64,000 nucleotides of DNA from contig JARIAN010000030.1 of the NCBI GenBank assembly GCA_029257865.1, positions 1 through 64,000 on the forward strand. Reading direction: 5' to 3'. Under the pieces are notes generated by a model. It saw only the letters and a program-made list of their open reading frames with translations. It made no database searches and had not been told where the DNA came from. The translations under genes were made by a program, and so were the position numbers. Positions within the stretch are counted from its first letter, which is position 1. The number at the start of each line of letters is the position of its first letter. This document shows positions 55,209-63,245 of the stretch, piece by piece. Origin of the DNA: Phocaeicola sp. (GTDB taxonomy: Bacteria; Bacteroidota; Bacteroidia; Bacteroidales; Bacteroidaceae).

Positions 55209-55860
55209 TAGAAAACATACATCAAAAGGAGTGGGACGTCCACATTGTGACAGAGAGGCCTTGAAGATGAAGGTCGTTGAAGCGGCAAGAAAGGCATTTG
55301 TTTCTTTGGGTATCCGGCACGTGCGCATGGATGACCTTGCCGCATCGTTGTCTATATCTAAACGTACTCTTTATGAATTGTTTTCAGACAAGGAAGAACT
55401 GCTGCTTCAAGTAATGATGGAGCAGCATAGAAAAATGAACTCTTATATAGCAGAAACAACTTCCAGGGTACAGAATGTCCTGGAAGTTGTATTCTCTTTT
55501 TATGCATGGAGGTCAAAGGAACTGGGCGAAGTGAATCCTTTGTTCTTTCGTGAACTGAGAAAATATCCACGTGTAATTGACTGCATTCATGAAGAGCAAC
55601 GAGCTAATGATGCTAAAGCACTTAAATATTTCCACATGGGAGTGGAACAGGGCATTTTTCGCAGTGATATCAATTTTGAAATTATCATCAAGGCCATGTC
55701 TATGCAGCTGGATATGTTGATTTTTTCCGATTTGACAGAAGACTATCCGCTGGCAGACATTTATCGTGAAATCACCTTGCTCCATATGAGAGGAATCACT
55801 ACTCTGAAGGGGGTGGAAATGGTCGATGAATTTCTTGGAAGAGCTTGTAATGGTATGTGA
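55201..55860 (+). CDS. TetR/AcrR-family regulator
   Basis: 219 residues. The N-terminal DNA-binding domain (about 15-65) has the standard pattern: KVVEAARKAFVSLGIRHVRM then LAASLSISKRTLYELFSDKE. The C-terminal ligand domain is all helical and not assignable. It overlaps the LpxA-like gene by 8 nt and is last of the RND operon, so it probably represses its own operon in response to a pump substrate (inference from usual TetR logic). No operator palindrome was convincingly found near 48389. Confidence 0.92.
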   Translation: MTNRKHTSKGVGRPHCDREALKMKVVEAARKAFVSLGIRHVRMDDLAASLSISKRTLYELFSDKEELLLQVMMEQHRKMNSYIAETTSRVQNVLEVVFSFYAWRSKELGEVNPLFFRELRKYPRVIDCIHEEQRANDAKALKYFHMGVEQGIFRSDINFEIIIKAMSMQLDMLIFSDLTEDYPLADIYREITLLHMRGITTLKGVEMVDEFLGRACNGM

Positions 55861-55876
55861 ACTAATGCAGTTGATT

Positions 55877-55908
55877 GTTGTGTGTATAAAAAAAAAATCC
55901 CATCTTTG
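55877..55908 (+). promoter_or_regulatory. Possible promoter of the SGNH/MBOAT operon
   Basis: GTTG (55877-55880) and CATCTTTG (55901-55908), separated by 20 nt, are one mismatch each from TTTG and TAnnTTTG. The start of transcription would fall near 55914. Confidence 0.35.
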
Positions 55909-55930
55909 CATCTGTTTTTGAATGATACAG

Positions 55931-57310
55931 ATGAAAAATTATTTGTCTTTTACTTATTTGCTTACATTATTGGTCATTGTTGGGCTTGGTGCTTTATATT
56001 ATCTTCCGCCTATTGAGATAGGTGGGCATTCGTTGCGTAAGACCGATATCCTTTCCGATTTGAGACCAAATATGGCGGTTGTTGCTGACTCGGATACCAT
56101 AGTGCTCCCTCCTCCCGTACGTCCTGTTTTTATAGATACTTGCAAGACTGGAATGACTTGCATTGAAGACTACTCCGACTCTACTAAGCGTGGAATGTCT
56201 TCTTTCTATCAAGCATTGATAGACAAGGAATTTCTTGAACGTCCGGTAAGGATTGCTTATTTTGGAGATTCTTTTATTGAAGGAGATATATTGACGGGTG
56301 ATTTGCGGGCTATGCTTCAAGACCGTTTTGGAGGTAGTGGTGTTGGGTATGTAAGCATTACTTCTCCTATTCCTGGCTTTCGTCGGACTGTTAAGCATTC
56401 TTTTGATGGATGGGAGAGCCATTCGTCTACTGATTCTACTTATTTTGACCGAAGTCGTCAAGATTTGTCCAACCATTATTTCATACCAAAGAAAGGGGCT
56501 TTTGTAACACTTCAAGGGCTGTCAAGTTATGCTTCTCACTTAGATTCATGCACTGTTTCTTCCTTGTTTTTCCGTTCAACGAAGCCGATGAAGATTGTTG
56601 CACGTATAGATGGCAAGTCTGCTGATGTATTTGAAACTTCGGCCGATGAAGCTTTACAGTGTGTTTCTGTTCGTGGGCAGAAAATGAAACAAGTAAAATG
56701 GATAATAGAAAAAGCTGATTCTCAATCTACATTCTATGGAGCTACTTTGGATGATGACTCAGGAATCTTGTTGGATAATTTCAGCACTCGTGGCAGTAGC
56801 GGTCAGCAGTTGATTAATGTTCCTTTTGCACTAATGAAGGGTTATGAGCGTTTACGAGCTTATGATCTTGTTGTGTTACATTATGGTTTGAATGTAGCTT
56901 ATCAGGGTGGGGTTAACTACTCGCATTATGCAAAATCAATGGCAAAAGTGATAGACCATATTAAGCAGGCTTTTCCTCATGCCTCTATATTAATTGTGGG
57001 AGTAGGTGACCGAGAAAAGAAAGATCGAGATGGTAATTTGCGCACCATGTCGGGTATCAAGTCTCTGATTCGTTATCAGCAAACCTTGGCGGCAGAGAGC
57101 GGTGTAGCTTTTTGGAATCTTTATGAAGCGATGGGTGGAGAGGGGAGCATGGTGAAACTAGTAGAAAGTTCTCCGGCAATGGCCAATTATGATTATACTC
57201 ATATTAATTTTAGGGGTGGAAAGCATTTGGCGAGAATCTTTTTTGAAACATTGATGTATGGTATGGAGCAATATGAACGTAGGATAAAGATAGAAGCCGG
57301 ACAAGAATAA
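55931..57310 (+). CDS. Membrane-anchored SGNH-hydrolase-like protein
   Basis: Started at 55931 (MKNYLSFTYLLTL), 459 residues; an ATG at 55922 is possible. One N-terminal transmembrane anchor, then a periplasmic SGNH domain: Ser114 in AYFGDSFIEGD (block I), a Gly/Asn block (VLHYGLNVA), and a C-terminal DYTHINFRGGKHLA with the DxxH dyad. Similar to AlgJ/AlgX- or DltD-like accessory proteins that work with MBOAT transferases. Probably moves an acyl group to or from a polymer outside the membrane. It is 24 nt upstream of a second SGNH gene. Confidence 0.82.
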   Translation: MKNYLSFTYLLTLLVIVGLGALYYLPPIEIGGHSLRKTDILSDLRPNMAVVADSDTIVLPPPVRPVFIDTCKTGMTCIEDYSDSTKRGMSSFYQALIDKEFLERPVRIAYFGDSFIEGDILTGDLRAMLQDRFGGSGVGYVSITSPIPGFRRTVKHSFDGWESHSSTDSTYFDRSRQDLSNHYFIPKKGAFVTLQGLSSYASHLDSCTVSSLFFRSTKPMKIVARIDGKSADVFETSADEALQCVSVRGQKMKQVKWIIEKADSQSTFYGATLDDDSGILLDNFSTRGSSGQQLINVPFALMKGYERLRAYDLVVLHYGLNVAYQGGVNYSHYAKSMAKVIDHIKQAFPHASILIVGVGDREKKDRDGNLRTMSGIKSLIRYQQTLAAESGVAFWNLYEAMGGEGSMVKLVESSPAMANYDYTHINFRGGKHLARIFFETLMYGMEQYERRIKIEAGQE

Positions 57311-57334
57311 GCAGGATGTAAACGAGAATAAAAA

Positions 57335-58294
57335 ATGAAAAGAGTAAATATCAGATGGCTTTTTTTGTGGTGGATATGGATGTGTTTTTGTATGATAACA
57401 TCTGTTAAGGCGCAAGATTCAATGCCTAATCCATCGGTAGCAGATAAACCATTAGTAGTAGAAACTGCTAGTGTGAGTGCTCCTGAAACTTTGGCTTGCA
57501 TTTCGGTAGGAAACTCTATGCCGGGTAGCTTTCAGTCTACAGCCGATAATGTGATATTGGACCCCGAGAGTTCTTTGTCACCTTTTTGGCATAAGTTGAG
57601 TGTACTTGATCGTCCGTTGCGTATCTTACATATTGGTGATTCGCATGTAAGAGGGCACGTGTTTCCTTATGTGATGCGTTGCTGTTTGGAACACGACTTT
57701 GGAAAGGATGCAGTAGAAAGTATTCCGGTAACCTATCGTTCCTCCGGACTAGCCAATGAAACTGGTAGAAATGGGGTGATTTATCATATATTGGGAGTGA
57801 ATGGGGCTACTTGTCAGAGTTATGCCACTCCCGACCGTATGGAAGAACTAGTGTCTCTCCATCCTGATTTGGTAATCTTGTCATTCGGGACCAATGAGGC
57901 CCACGGCATCCGTTATCTTTCGGGTGAGCATGAAGCTTCGCTGAATCATATCATTAAGACCTTGCGTGCGCATTGTCCCGAAGTGAGTTTCTTGCTCACT
58001 ACTCCTCCGGGAGCATTTGTGCGTAAGGGTCGTAGTGGGCGTATTAAGAACCCGCGCACTCAGCCTGTGGTAGATACTGAAATGAGATTTGCCGAAGAGC
58101 ATGGACTTGCCATCTGGAACCTGTATCAGATAGCCGGTGGAAAATCTAAGGCTTGCAGCAATTGGGCAGAAGCTGGTATGTTTCAACGCGACAAGATTCA
58201 TTTTACCCATGAAGGATATACCTTGCAGGGACATTTATTATATGAAGCATTTATAAAAGCATACAATAACTATGTGGCAACTGGACTGGAGTAA
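57335..58294 (+). CDS. Exported SGNH/GDSL hydrolase
   Basis: 319 residues with a signal peptide or anchor (about 1-27, ending SVKAQ). SGNH blocks are ILHIGDSHVRGH (Ser103), LGVNGATCQ, LSFGTNEAHG (block III Asn) and DKIHFTHEGYTLQGH (DxxH). It belongs to the same superfamily as the preceding protein but is clearly a separate sequence. Overlaps the MBOAT gene by 23 nt, so the two are coupled. Likely a periplasmic O-acyl esterase or transferase. Confidence 0.88.
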   Translation: MKRVNIRWLFLWWIWMCFCMITSVKAQDSMPNPSVADKPLVVETASVSAPETLACISVGNSMPGSFQSTADNVILDPESSLSPFWHKLSVLDRPLRILHIGDSHVRGHVFPYVMRCCLEHDFGKDAVESIPVTYRSSGLANETGRNGVIYHILGVNGATCQSYATPDRMEELVSLHPDLVILSFGTNEAHGIRYLSGEHEASLNHIIKTLRAHCPEVSFLLTTPPGAFVRKGRSGRIKNPRTQPVVDTEMRFAEEHGLAIWNLYQIAGGKSKACSNWAEAGMFQRDKIHFTHEGYTLQGHLLYEAFIKAYNNYVATGLE

Positions 58295-59753
58295 GCTCTC
58301 CGGCTTACTAGCTTATAATCCGCAGCAACCTATGATTTTTAGCAGCGGACTTTTCCTGTTTCTCTTCTTGGGATTCAGTTTAGTTTATTATCTGTTAAAG
58401 AACCGTCTTACGGCAAGACTGCTCTTTGTTACGGCTTTTTCTTATTATTTCTATTATAAGAGCAGCGGTTTCTATTTCTTCTTGCTGGGTATTGTTACGG
58501 TAAGCGACTTTCTGATAGCCCGGCAGATGAGCCGTTCTGAAGACTCACGTTTTCGGAAACTCTTGTTGTGGCTGAGCCTGTGCATCAACCTAGGTTTGCT
58601 GTGCTATTTCAAGTACACCAATTTCTTTTATGAGATGCTAGCTCCGCTATGGAATGGCAAGTATGAGCCTTTTGCTATCTTCTTGCCTGTAGGTATCTCG
58701 TTCTTTACTTTCCAGTCGCTCAGCTATACTATCGATGTATACCGGCGTAATCTTCAGCCGCTTGACCATCTGCTTGACTATGCTTTTTACGTGTCTTTTT
58801 TTCCGCAGTTGGTGGCAGGACCTATTGTTCGTGCGTGCGATTTTATCCCCCAGATACGTCGTCCGCTATATGTCACACGGGAGATGTTCGGCTGTGGGGT
58901 GTTTTATGTGATGAGCGGTCTGTTTAAGAAAGCTGTCATTTCCGACTATATCAGTGTAAACTTTGTAGAACGTATCTTTGATAATCCCGGACTTTATTCA
59001 GGTTTGGAGAATTTGTGTGGTATCTATGGGTATGCCTTGCAGATTTACTGTGATTTCTCGGGATATAGCGATATGGCCATCGGTATAGCCTTGCTGTTAG
59101 GTTTTCATTTCCCGCAGAATTTCAACTCTCCTTATCAGTCGGATAGTGTGACCGATTTTTGGCACCGCTGGCACATTTCTCTTTCTACTTGGCTGCGCGA
59201 TTACCTGTATATTTCATTGGGTGGAAACCGTAAAGGGAAATGGCGCACTTATGTCAACCTCACCTTAACCATGTTGTTGGGAGGACTTTGGCATGGCGCA
59301 TCTTGGAACTTCATCGTGTGGGGAGGTCTTCACGGTGTGGCATTGGCTTTCCATAAACTGTTGCGTAGCATAACCGGCCGTGCACGTACTTACCGGAGCA
59401 GTGGTTGGCGTAGGGTGGGAGCCGTGTTGGTGACTTTCCATTTTGTATGTTTCTGCTGGATATTCTTCCGCAATACCACATTTGAGTCTTCGCTGACTAT
59501 GATTAGTCAGGTGTTTACTGCTTTTCACCCCGAACTCTTGGGACAGCTTCTTTCTGGATATACCGAAGTGTTTTTGCTGATGTTGTTAGGGTATCTGCTT
59601 CATTGGTGCCCTGAAAGCTGGCAGACAAGTTGCGCCCGCTTGGCTGGTAAATTACCTCTGCCTTTGTTGGCATTGGCGTTGATATTGCTGGTCTTTGTGG
59701 TGATACAAGTCAAGAGCAGTGATGTACAACCTTTCATTTACTTTCAGTTCTGA
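58272..59753 (+). CDS. MBOAT-family membrane O-acyltransferase
   Basis: 493 residues with about 11 membrane helices. MBOAT signatures are FWHRWHISLSTWLRDYLYI and GGLWHGASWNFIVWGGLHG, with catalytic His341 in the latter. The opening FSSGLFLFLFLGFSLVYYLL and VGISFFTFQSLSYTIDVYR match the AlgI/DltB group. It transfers an acyl group, most often acetyl, across the membrane for polymer modification (alginate, D-alanylation or cell-wall acetylation systems). With two SGNH proteins it forms a complete O-acylation module; the polymer here is unknown. Confidence 0.95.
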   Translation: MWQLDWSKLSGLLAYNPQQPMIFSSGLFLFLFLGFSLVYYLLKNRLTARLLFVTAFSYYFYYKSSGFYFFLLGIVTVSDFLIARQMSRSEDSRFRKLLLWLSLCINLGLLCYFKYTNFFYEMLAPLWNGKYEPFAIFLPVGISFFTFQSLSYTIDVYRRNLQPLDHLLDYAFYVSFFPQLVAGPIVRACDFIPQIRRPLYVTREMFGCGVFYVMSGLFKKAVISDYISVNFVERIFDNPGLYSGLENLCGIYGYALQIYCDFSGYSDMAIGIALLLGFHFPQNFNSPYQSDSVTDFWHRWHISLSTWLRDYLYISLGGNRKGKWRTYVNLTLTMLLGGLWHGASWNFIVWGGLHGVALAFHKLLRSITGRARTYRSSGWRRVGAVLVTFHFVCFCWIFFRNTTFESSLTMISQVFTAFHPELLGQLLSGYTEVFLLMLLGYLLHWCPESWQTSCARLAGKLPLPLLALALILLVFVVIQVKSSDVQPFIYFQF

Positions 59754-60017
59754 TAAAGGTAGGCTTCTGGAAGGGAGATGTGATTGGAGATGAGCGAAAA
59801 AAAAGCGATGTCATTTTGTCAAAATGTAAATTTCGTCTTGCGAGATTCTGTAATTTGCAAGCAGAGAGGACGATTGTTTTGTTTTTTGAAATCCTGGGTA
59901 GGGGGTAAGTTTGTATATATTTGTTAACCAGTATGTTATGTTGGTTATTTCGGTTTTTTCATGCTCTCTAAAAAAGAAATTAAAGCATTTTTTTTCAGAC
60001 TAAAAAGAAGGAGGAGT

Positions 60018-60120
60018 CATATCGTCGGCATATTTTAAGTAGATCTTCGGCGCATTTTATGAAGAATGTCGACATATTTTGTGCAAAATGTTTATATAAT
60101 CTGCACGAAATATGTCGACG
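60018..60120. repeat. Inverted arrangement of the 22-nt repeat family with 18-bp hairpin
   Basis: Units on the minus strand read AAAATATGCCGACGAT (from 60036 back to about 60021) and two further degenerate copies toward 60080; a unit on the plus strand reads AAATATGTCGACGATTTT (from 60108). GTCGACATATTTTGTGCA (60068-60085) pairs with TGCACGAAATATGTCGAC (60102-60119) with a single wobble, giving an 18-bp stem and 16-nt loop. Same core as the arrays at 22298 and 41389, but partly inverted. Confidence 0.75.
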
Positions 60121-60153
60121 ATTTTCAAAGGAGAAACAATTAAAGGACATAAA

Positions 60154-60182
60154 AACTGCATAAATCTGGTATATATGCAGTT
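60154..60182 (-). terminator. Terminator of surE-lpxB
   Basis: AACTGCATA (60154-60162) and TATGCAGTT (60174-60182) form a 9-bp stem. On the minus strand it is followed by TTTATGTCC, with T at 60151-60155. It lies about 130 nt after the lpxB stop codon. Confidence 0.6.
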
Positions 60183-60309
60183 CTATATCTTATAAATATT
60201 ACTTTTCTTTGCTAGATGAACCTTTTTTTCTTTTAGTTGAGTTAGGAGGATGAGGTCAAAAGCGAAAGAAAAGTTACAAATAATCTTATTAGGTTGACAG
60301 AAAGACAAA

Positions 60310-61452
60310 TTATCTTTTGCCGTTTTTTCGTAGTAGAGCTACCATTTTAGCTGCAGCCCGTTGTGAAGCTCCTGCTTCTCCTAATATTTGCAGCATCCGG
60401 TCATAATCGGCCAGCATCCTTTGTCGTTGGTTTCCCCCTTCAATGATGCTTTCCAGTTCCTTTTTCACATTTGCTACAGTCATTCCGTCTGCTACCAATT
60501 CCGTTACCACCCCTTTATTAGCCACCAGGTTGACTAGGGAAATATATTTCACCTTCAATATATTTCTTCTCAAGAAAGAAACGAGTTTTCCGCAAGCCGT
60601 ATAATAGCATACCACCTGCGGTACCTTGAAGAGTGCAGTTTCTAAAGTGGCTGTACCCGAAGTGACCAGCGCAGCTTCAGAATGTTGCAGCAGCCGGTAG
60701 GTCTGTCCAAAGACGATGTGCGTGTCGGGTCCCATATAAGTACGGTAGAAATCAGTGTCGATGCCCGGTGCCCCAGCCACCACAAACTGGTACTGAGGAA
60801 AACTTTTCGAGGCTTCAATCATTCTGGTCAGGTTATTCTTGATTTCCTGTTTGCGGCTTCCTGCCAGTAGTGCAATGACAGGTTTCTGTTCCAGTCCGTT
60901 TTCGGCAAGGAACGGGTCCGGTTGTTTCGGGTGGTTGTTCTGATAAGCGTTAACAGCATCCACGCACGGGTTTCCCACATAGTCTATCGGGTAATGGTGC
61001 TTGGCGAAGAACTCCACTTCAAACGGTAGGATAGAAAACAAACGGTCCACATCGCGTTGGATATTCTTGATGCGGTACTCTTTCCAAGCCCATATTTTGG
61101 GTGAGATGTAGTAGAACACCGGGATAGAGGTATGCTGTTTGATATACTGGGCAATCTTCAGGTTGAATCCCGGATAGTCAATCAAAATCAGTACATCCGG
61201 TTTCCAGTTTACCACATCTTTCTTGCAAAGTTTCATGTTGCGGAAAATGGTGCGCAGATGCAGCAATACAGGAATGAACCCCATATAAGCCATGTCGCGG
61301 TAGTGCTTGACTAGTGTACCTCCTTCCGCTTTCATCAAGTCGCCTCCAAAGAAGCGGAATTCCGCATTCGGGTCTTCCTCCTTGAGTGCACGCATCAAGT
61401 TGGATGCATGTAAGTCGCCCGATGCCTCTCCTGCTATCAGATAATATTTCAT
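60310..61452 (-). CDS. lpxB: Lipid-A-disaccharide synthase
   Basis: 380 residues of the GT19 family: YYLIAGEASGDLHASNLM at the N-terminus, FFGGDLMKAEGGTLVKH, DVLILIDYPGFNLKIA, FYYISPKIWAWKEYRIKN and LVTSGTATLETALFKVPQV. It joins UDP-2,3-diacylglucosamine and lipid X to make the lipid A disaccharide at the inner face of the membrane. It overlaps surE by 4 nt; the same pair is seen in many Bacteroidota. Confidence 0.96.
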   Translation of the reverse strand: MKYYLIAGEASGDLHASNLMRALKEEDPNAEFRFFGGDLMKAEGGTLVKHYRDMAYMGFIPVLLHLRTIFRNMKLCKKDVVNWKPDVLILIDYPGFNLKIAQYIKQHTSIPVFYYISPKIWAWKEYRIKNIQRDVDRLFSILPFEVEFFAKHHYPIDYVGNPCVDAVNAYQNNHPKQPDPFLAENGLEQKPVIALLAGSRKQEIKNNLTRMIEASKSFPQYQFVVAGAPGIDTDFYRTYMGPDTHIVFGQTYRLLQHSEAALVTSGTATLETALFKVPQVVCYYTACGKLVSFLRRNILKVKYISLVNLVANKGVVTELVADGMTVANVKKELESIIEGGNQRQRMLADYDRMLQILGEAGASQRAAAKMVALLRKNGKR

Positions 61453-62225
61453 AGGTTAAAGTTCCAAGTTTCCATTTCTTTTTTCAGCTTATATGCTGTC
61501 ACGTCAATCTGGGTAGGAGTAATGGCTATATATCCATGGTCCATAGCCCAGTGGTCGGTATCTTCCGATTCCGGTTCTTGGTTTACGTAGTTTCCTGTCA
61601 TCCAATAATAGTTACGTCCGTTAGGATGAGTAGCTTGTGCAAATTCATTGGTCCATACCCCTTTGGTCTGTCGGCAGATACGTACACCGGCAAATTGTGG
61701 CAAGTCGGGGAAATTCACGTTCAAGCAAGTTCCCTCGGGCAGTCCCATTTTCAGCACCTCTTCCACGATGCGGTTAACGTAAGGTAGCAGTGGAGAGAAG
61801 TCGGCATCGGTGTCATGATTGCAGAGAGAGAATCCGATGGAAGGGATTGACTTGAGGCAACCTTCTATCACTACTCCCATTGTTCCGGAGTAATGTACAT
61901 TGACCGATGAATTATCTCCATGGTTGATTCCTCCCAAGACCAAGTCGGGAGTTCTGGGGACCAAGGTATGCAAAGCCAACTTTACACAATCTACCGGTGT
62001 TCCGTTGCATTGGTATACAGTAAGCCCTTCTTCCTCTTTCACTTTGGTGCAGCGCAGTGGATGTTCTGAAGTGATGGCACCCGAAAAGCCGGAGCGAGGT
62101 CCATCAGGGGCAACCACTATAAGGTCTGCCATAGGGCGGAGAGTTCTAATCAGTTCGTTTATACCTTTTGCATTCACACCATCGTCGTTCGACAATAATA
62201 ACAGCGGTCTCATATTCTTTTCCAT
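61449..62225 (-). CDS. surE: 5'/3'-nucleotidase SurE
   Basis: 258 residues. Signature LLLSNDDGVNAKGINELI with the two metal-binding Asp residues, DGPRSGFSGAIT, and GTPVDCVKLAL; also LVLGGINHGDNSSVNVHYSGT. It dephosphorylates nucleoside monophosphates and possibly short polyphosphate in the cytoplasm. It is upstream of and coupled to lpxB. A promoter was not found in the 350-nt gap upstream. Confidence 0.95.
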   Translation of the reverse strand: MEKNMRPLLLLSNDDGVNAKGINELIRTLRPMADLIVVAPDGPRSGFSGAITSEHPLRCTKVKEEEGLTVYQCNGTPVDCVKLALHTLVPRTPDLVLGGINHGDNSSVNVHYSGTMGVVIEGCLKSIPSIGFSLCNHDTDADFSPLLPYVNRIVEEVLKMGLPEGTCLNVNFPDLPQFAGVRICRQTKGVWTNEFAQATHPNGRNYYWMTGNYVNQEPESEDTDHWAMDHGYIAITPTQIDVTAYKLKKEMETWNFNL

Positions 62226-62579
62226 TCTAAAGTCATTCTATTGTTTGGGGGTAAAATTACACAAAAAAAAGCGTACTTCAAATTTTGGCTACTCCCTCTT
62301 GCAAGGATTGTGTGGAAGTAATTTTATGTAATTAGGTAGTTTTTTAGTATAGATGTTTAGTATATAGTTTTGGGATATTTTTTTATCATTTAACTATAAT
62401 AGAAATCAATATGAAGATAACGATATAGATGGGAACTTTTGGGAAATAAAACAAAAAGAAATCAATAGGTTTCTGAGTTTCATCGGATGCTTTAGTAAAA
62501 TAATATAGTATAGTTCTTAAAATTTTGTTTTTTGTGCTATTTTTGCAAAGGTAAAAGACCATTTCAAGTAAGATGAAAA
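62226..62579. other. AT-rich gap with promoter of the ECF sigma gene
   Basis: 354 nt between the divergent surE and sigma-factor genes. TATTTTTG (62538-62545) matches the -7 consensus on the plus strand, 35 nt before the sigma ATG; a TTTG at 62524 is too near to act as -33. Nothing else is recognised. Confidence 0.4.
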
Positions 62580-63107
62580 ATGCAGTTGGAAGAATTCAAT
62601 AGGAATTATACTTCTTATTATAAACGAGGAATATTGTTTGCCCAGTCTCTCCTTCATGATTCAGACTTGGCTGCCGATATTGTATCTGAATCCATGATTG
62701 TATTGTGGAAGTATGTATCAGAGCATAAAGAAATAGATGCTCCTATTCCTTTTTTGTTTTCTACCATCAGGAATAAAGTACTTCATTATTTTCGTCATGA
62801 ATACGTTAAGCAGGAAGTACACCAAACTATAGAGGTAGAAACCAATAATGAAATGTGGCTTCGGATAAATAGTCTAGAGTCATACGATCCACATGGACTT
62901 TATTCTGAAGATCTTCAGAAAATAATCCGTTCTTCTTTGTCGCATTTGCCTGAGCAGACTTATAAAGTCTTTATGCTTAGCCGTTTTAAAGCCAAAAGTA
63001 ATAAGGAAATTGCCGGGATTATGGGTATTTCAGTTAAAGGAGTGGAATATCATATAAGTAAGGCCTTGAAGCAACTGAGGGAAGACTTGCGCGACTATTT
63101 AAAATAG
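62580..63107 (+). CDS. ECF-type sigma-70 factor
   Basis: 175 residues. Region 2 (about 10-75) includes LAADIVSESMIVLWKYV and the DNA-melting/-10 part IPFLFSTIRNKVLHYFR. Region 4 (about 110-168) includes LSHLPEQTYKVFMLSRFK and the helix-turn-helix SNKEIAGIMGISVKGVEYHI. Bacteroidota ECF factors of this type usually go with a FecR-like anti-sigma factor and a SusC. Here neither follows; the next gene is a phosphoesterase lipoprotein 138 nt downstream. Its target promoter is unknown. Confidence 0.93.
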   Translation: MQLEEFNRNYTSYYKRGILFAQSLLHDSDLAADIVSESMIVLWKYVSEHKEIDAPIPFLFSTIRNKVLHYFRHEYVKQEVHQTIEVETNNEMWLRINSLESYDPHGLYSEDLQKIIRSSLSHLPEQTYKVFMLSRFKAKSNKEIAGIMGISVKGVEYHISKALKQLREDLRDYLK

Positions 63108-63245
63108 TCCCGTATACTAGGGTTGGGTGTCTGTGAGGGAATCCTTATATTGTAGCCGGTATACATAAGGGCTTATCTCCAGTGAGAAAACCAGGTATGC
63201 CAGAACATGCTCAGATTTTTTTATAAACACTCAATTTTAATAGTT

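Larger units (their letters stand above)
59754..60309. other. Convergent intergenic region with repeat element and lpxB terminator
   Basis: 556 nt between the MBOAT gene (+) and lpxB (-). No open frame of note. It carries a short palindrome at 59812-59826 (CATTTTG/CAAAATG), the inverted 22-nt repeat element at 60018-60120 and a hairpin at 60154-60182. I see no convincing intrinsic terminator for the MBOAT operon. Confidence 0.5.

Noticed and set aside
59812-59826. Short palindrome CATTTTG/CAAAATG as an operator
   Set aside because: Too short and AT-rich to claim; no nearby promoter or regulator supports it.
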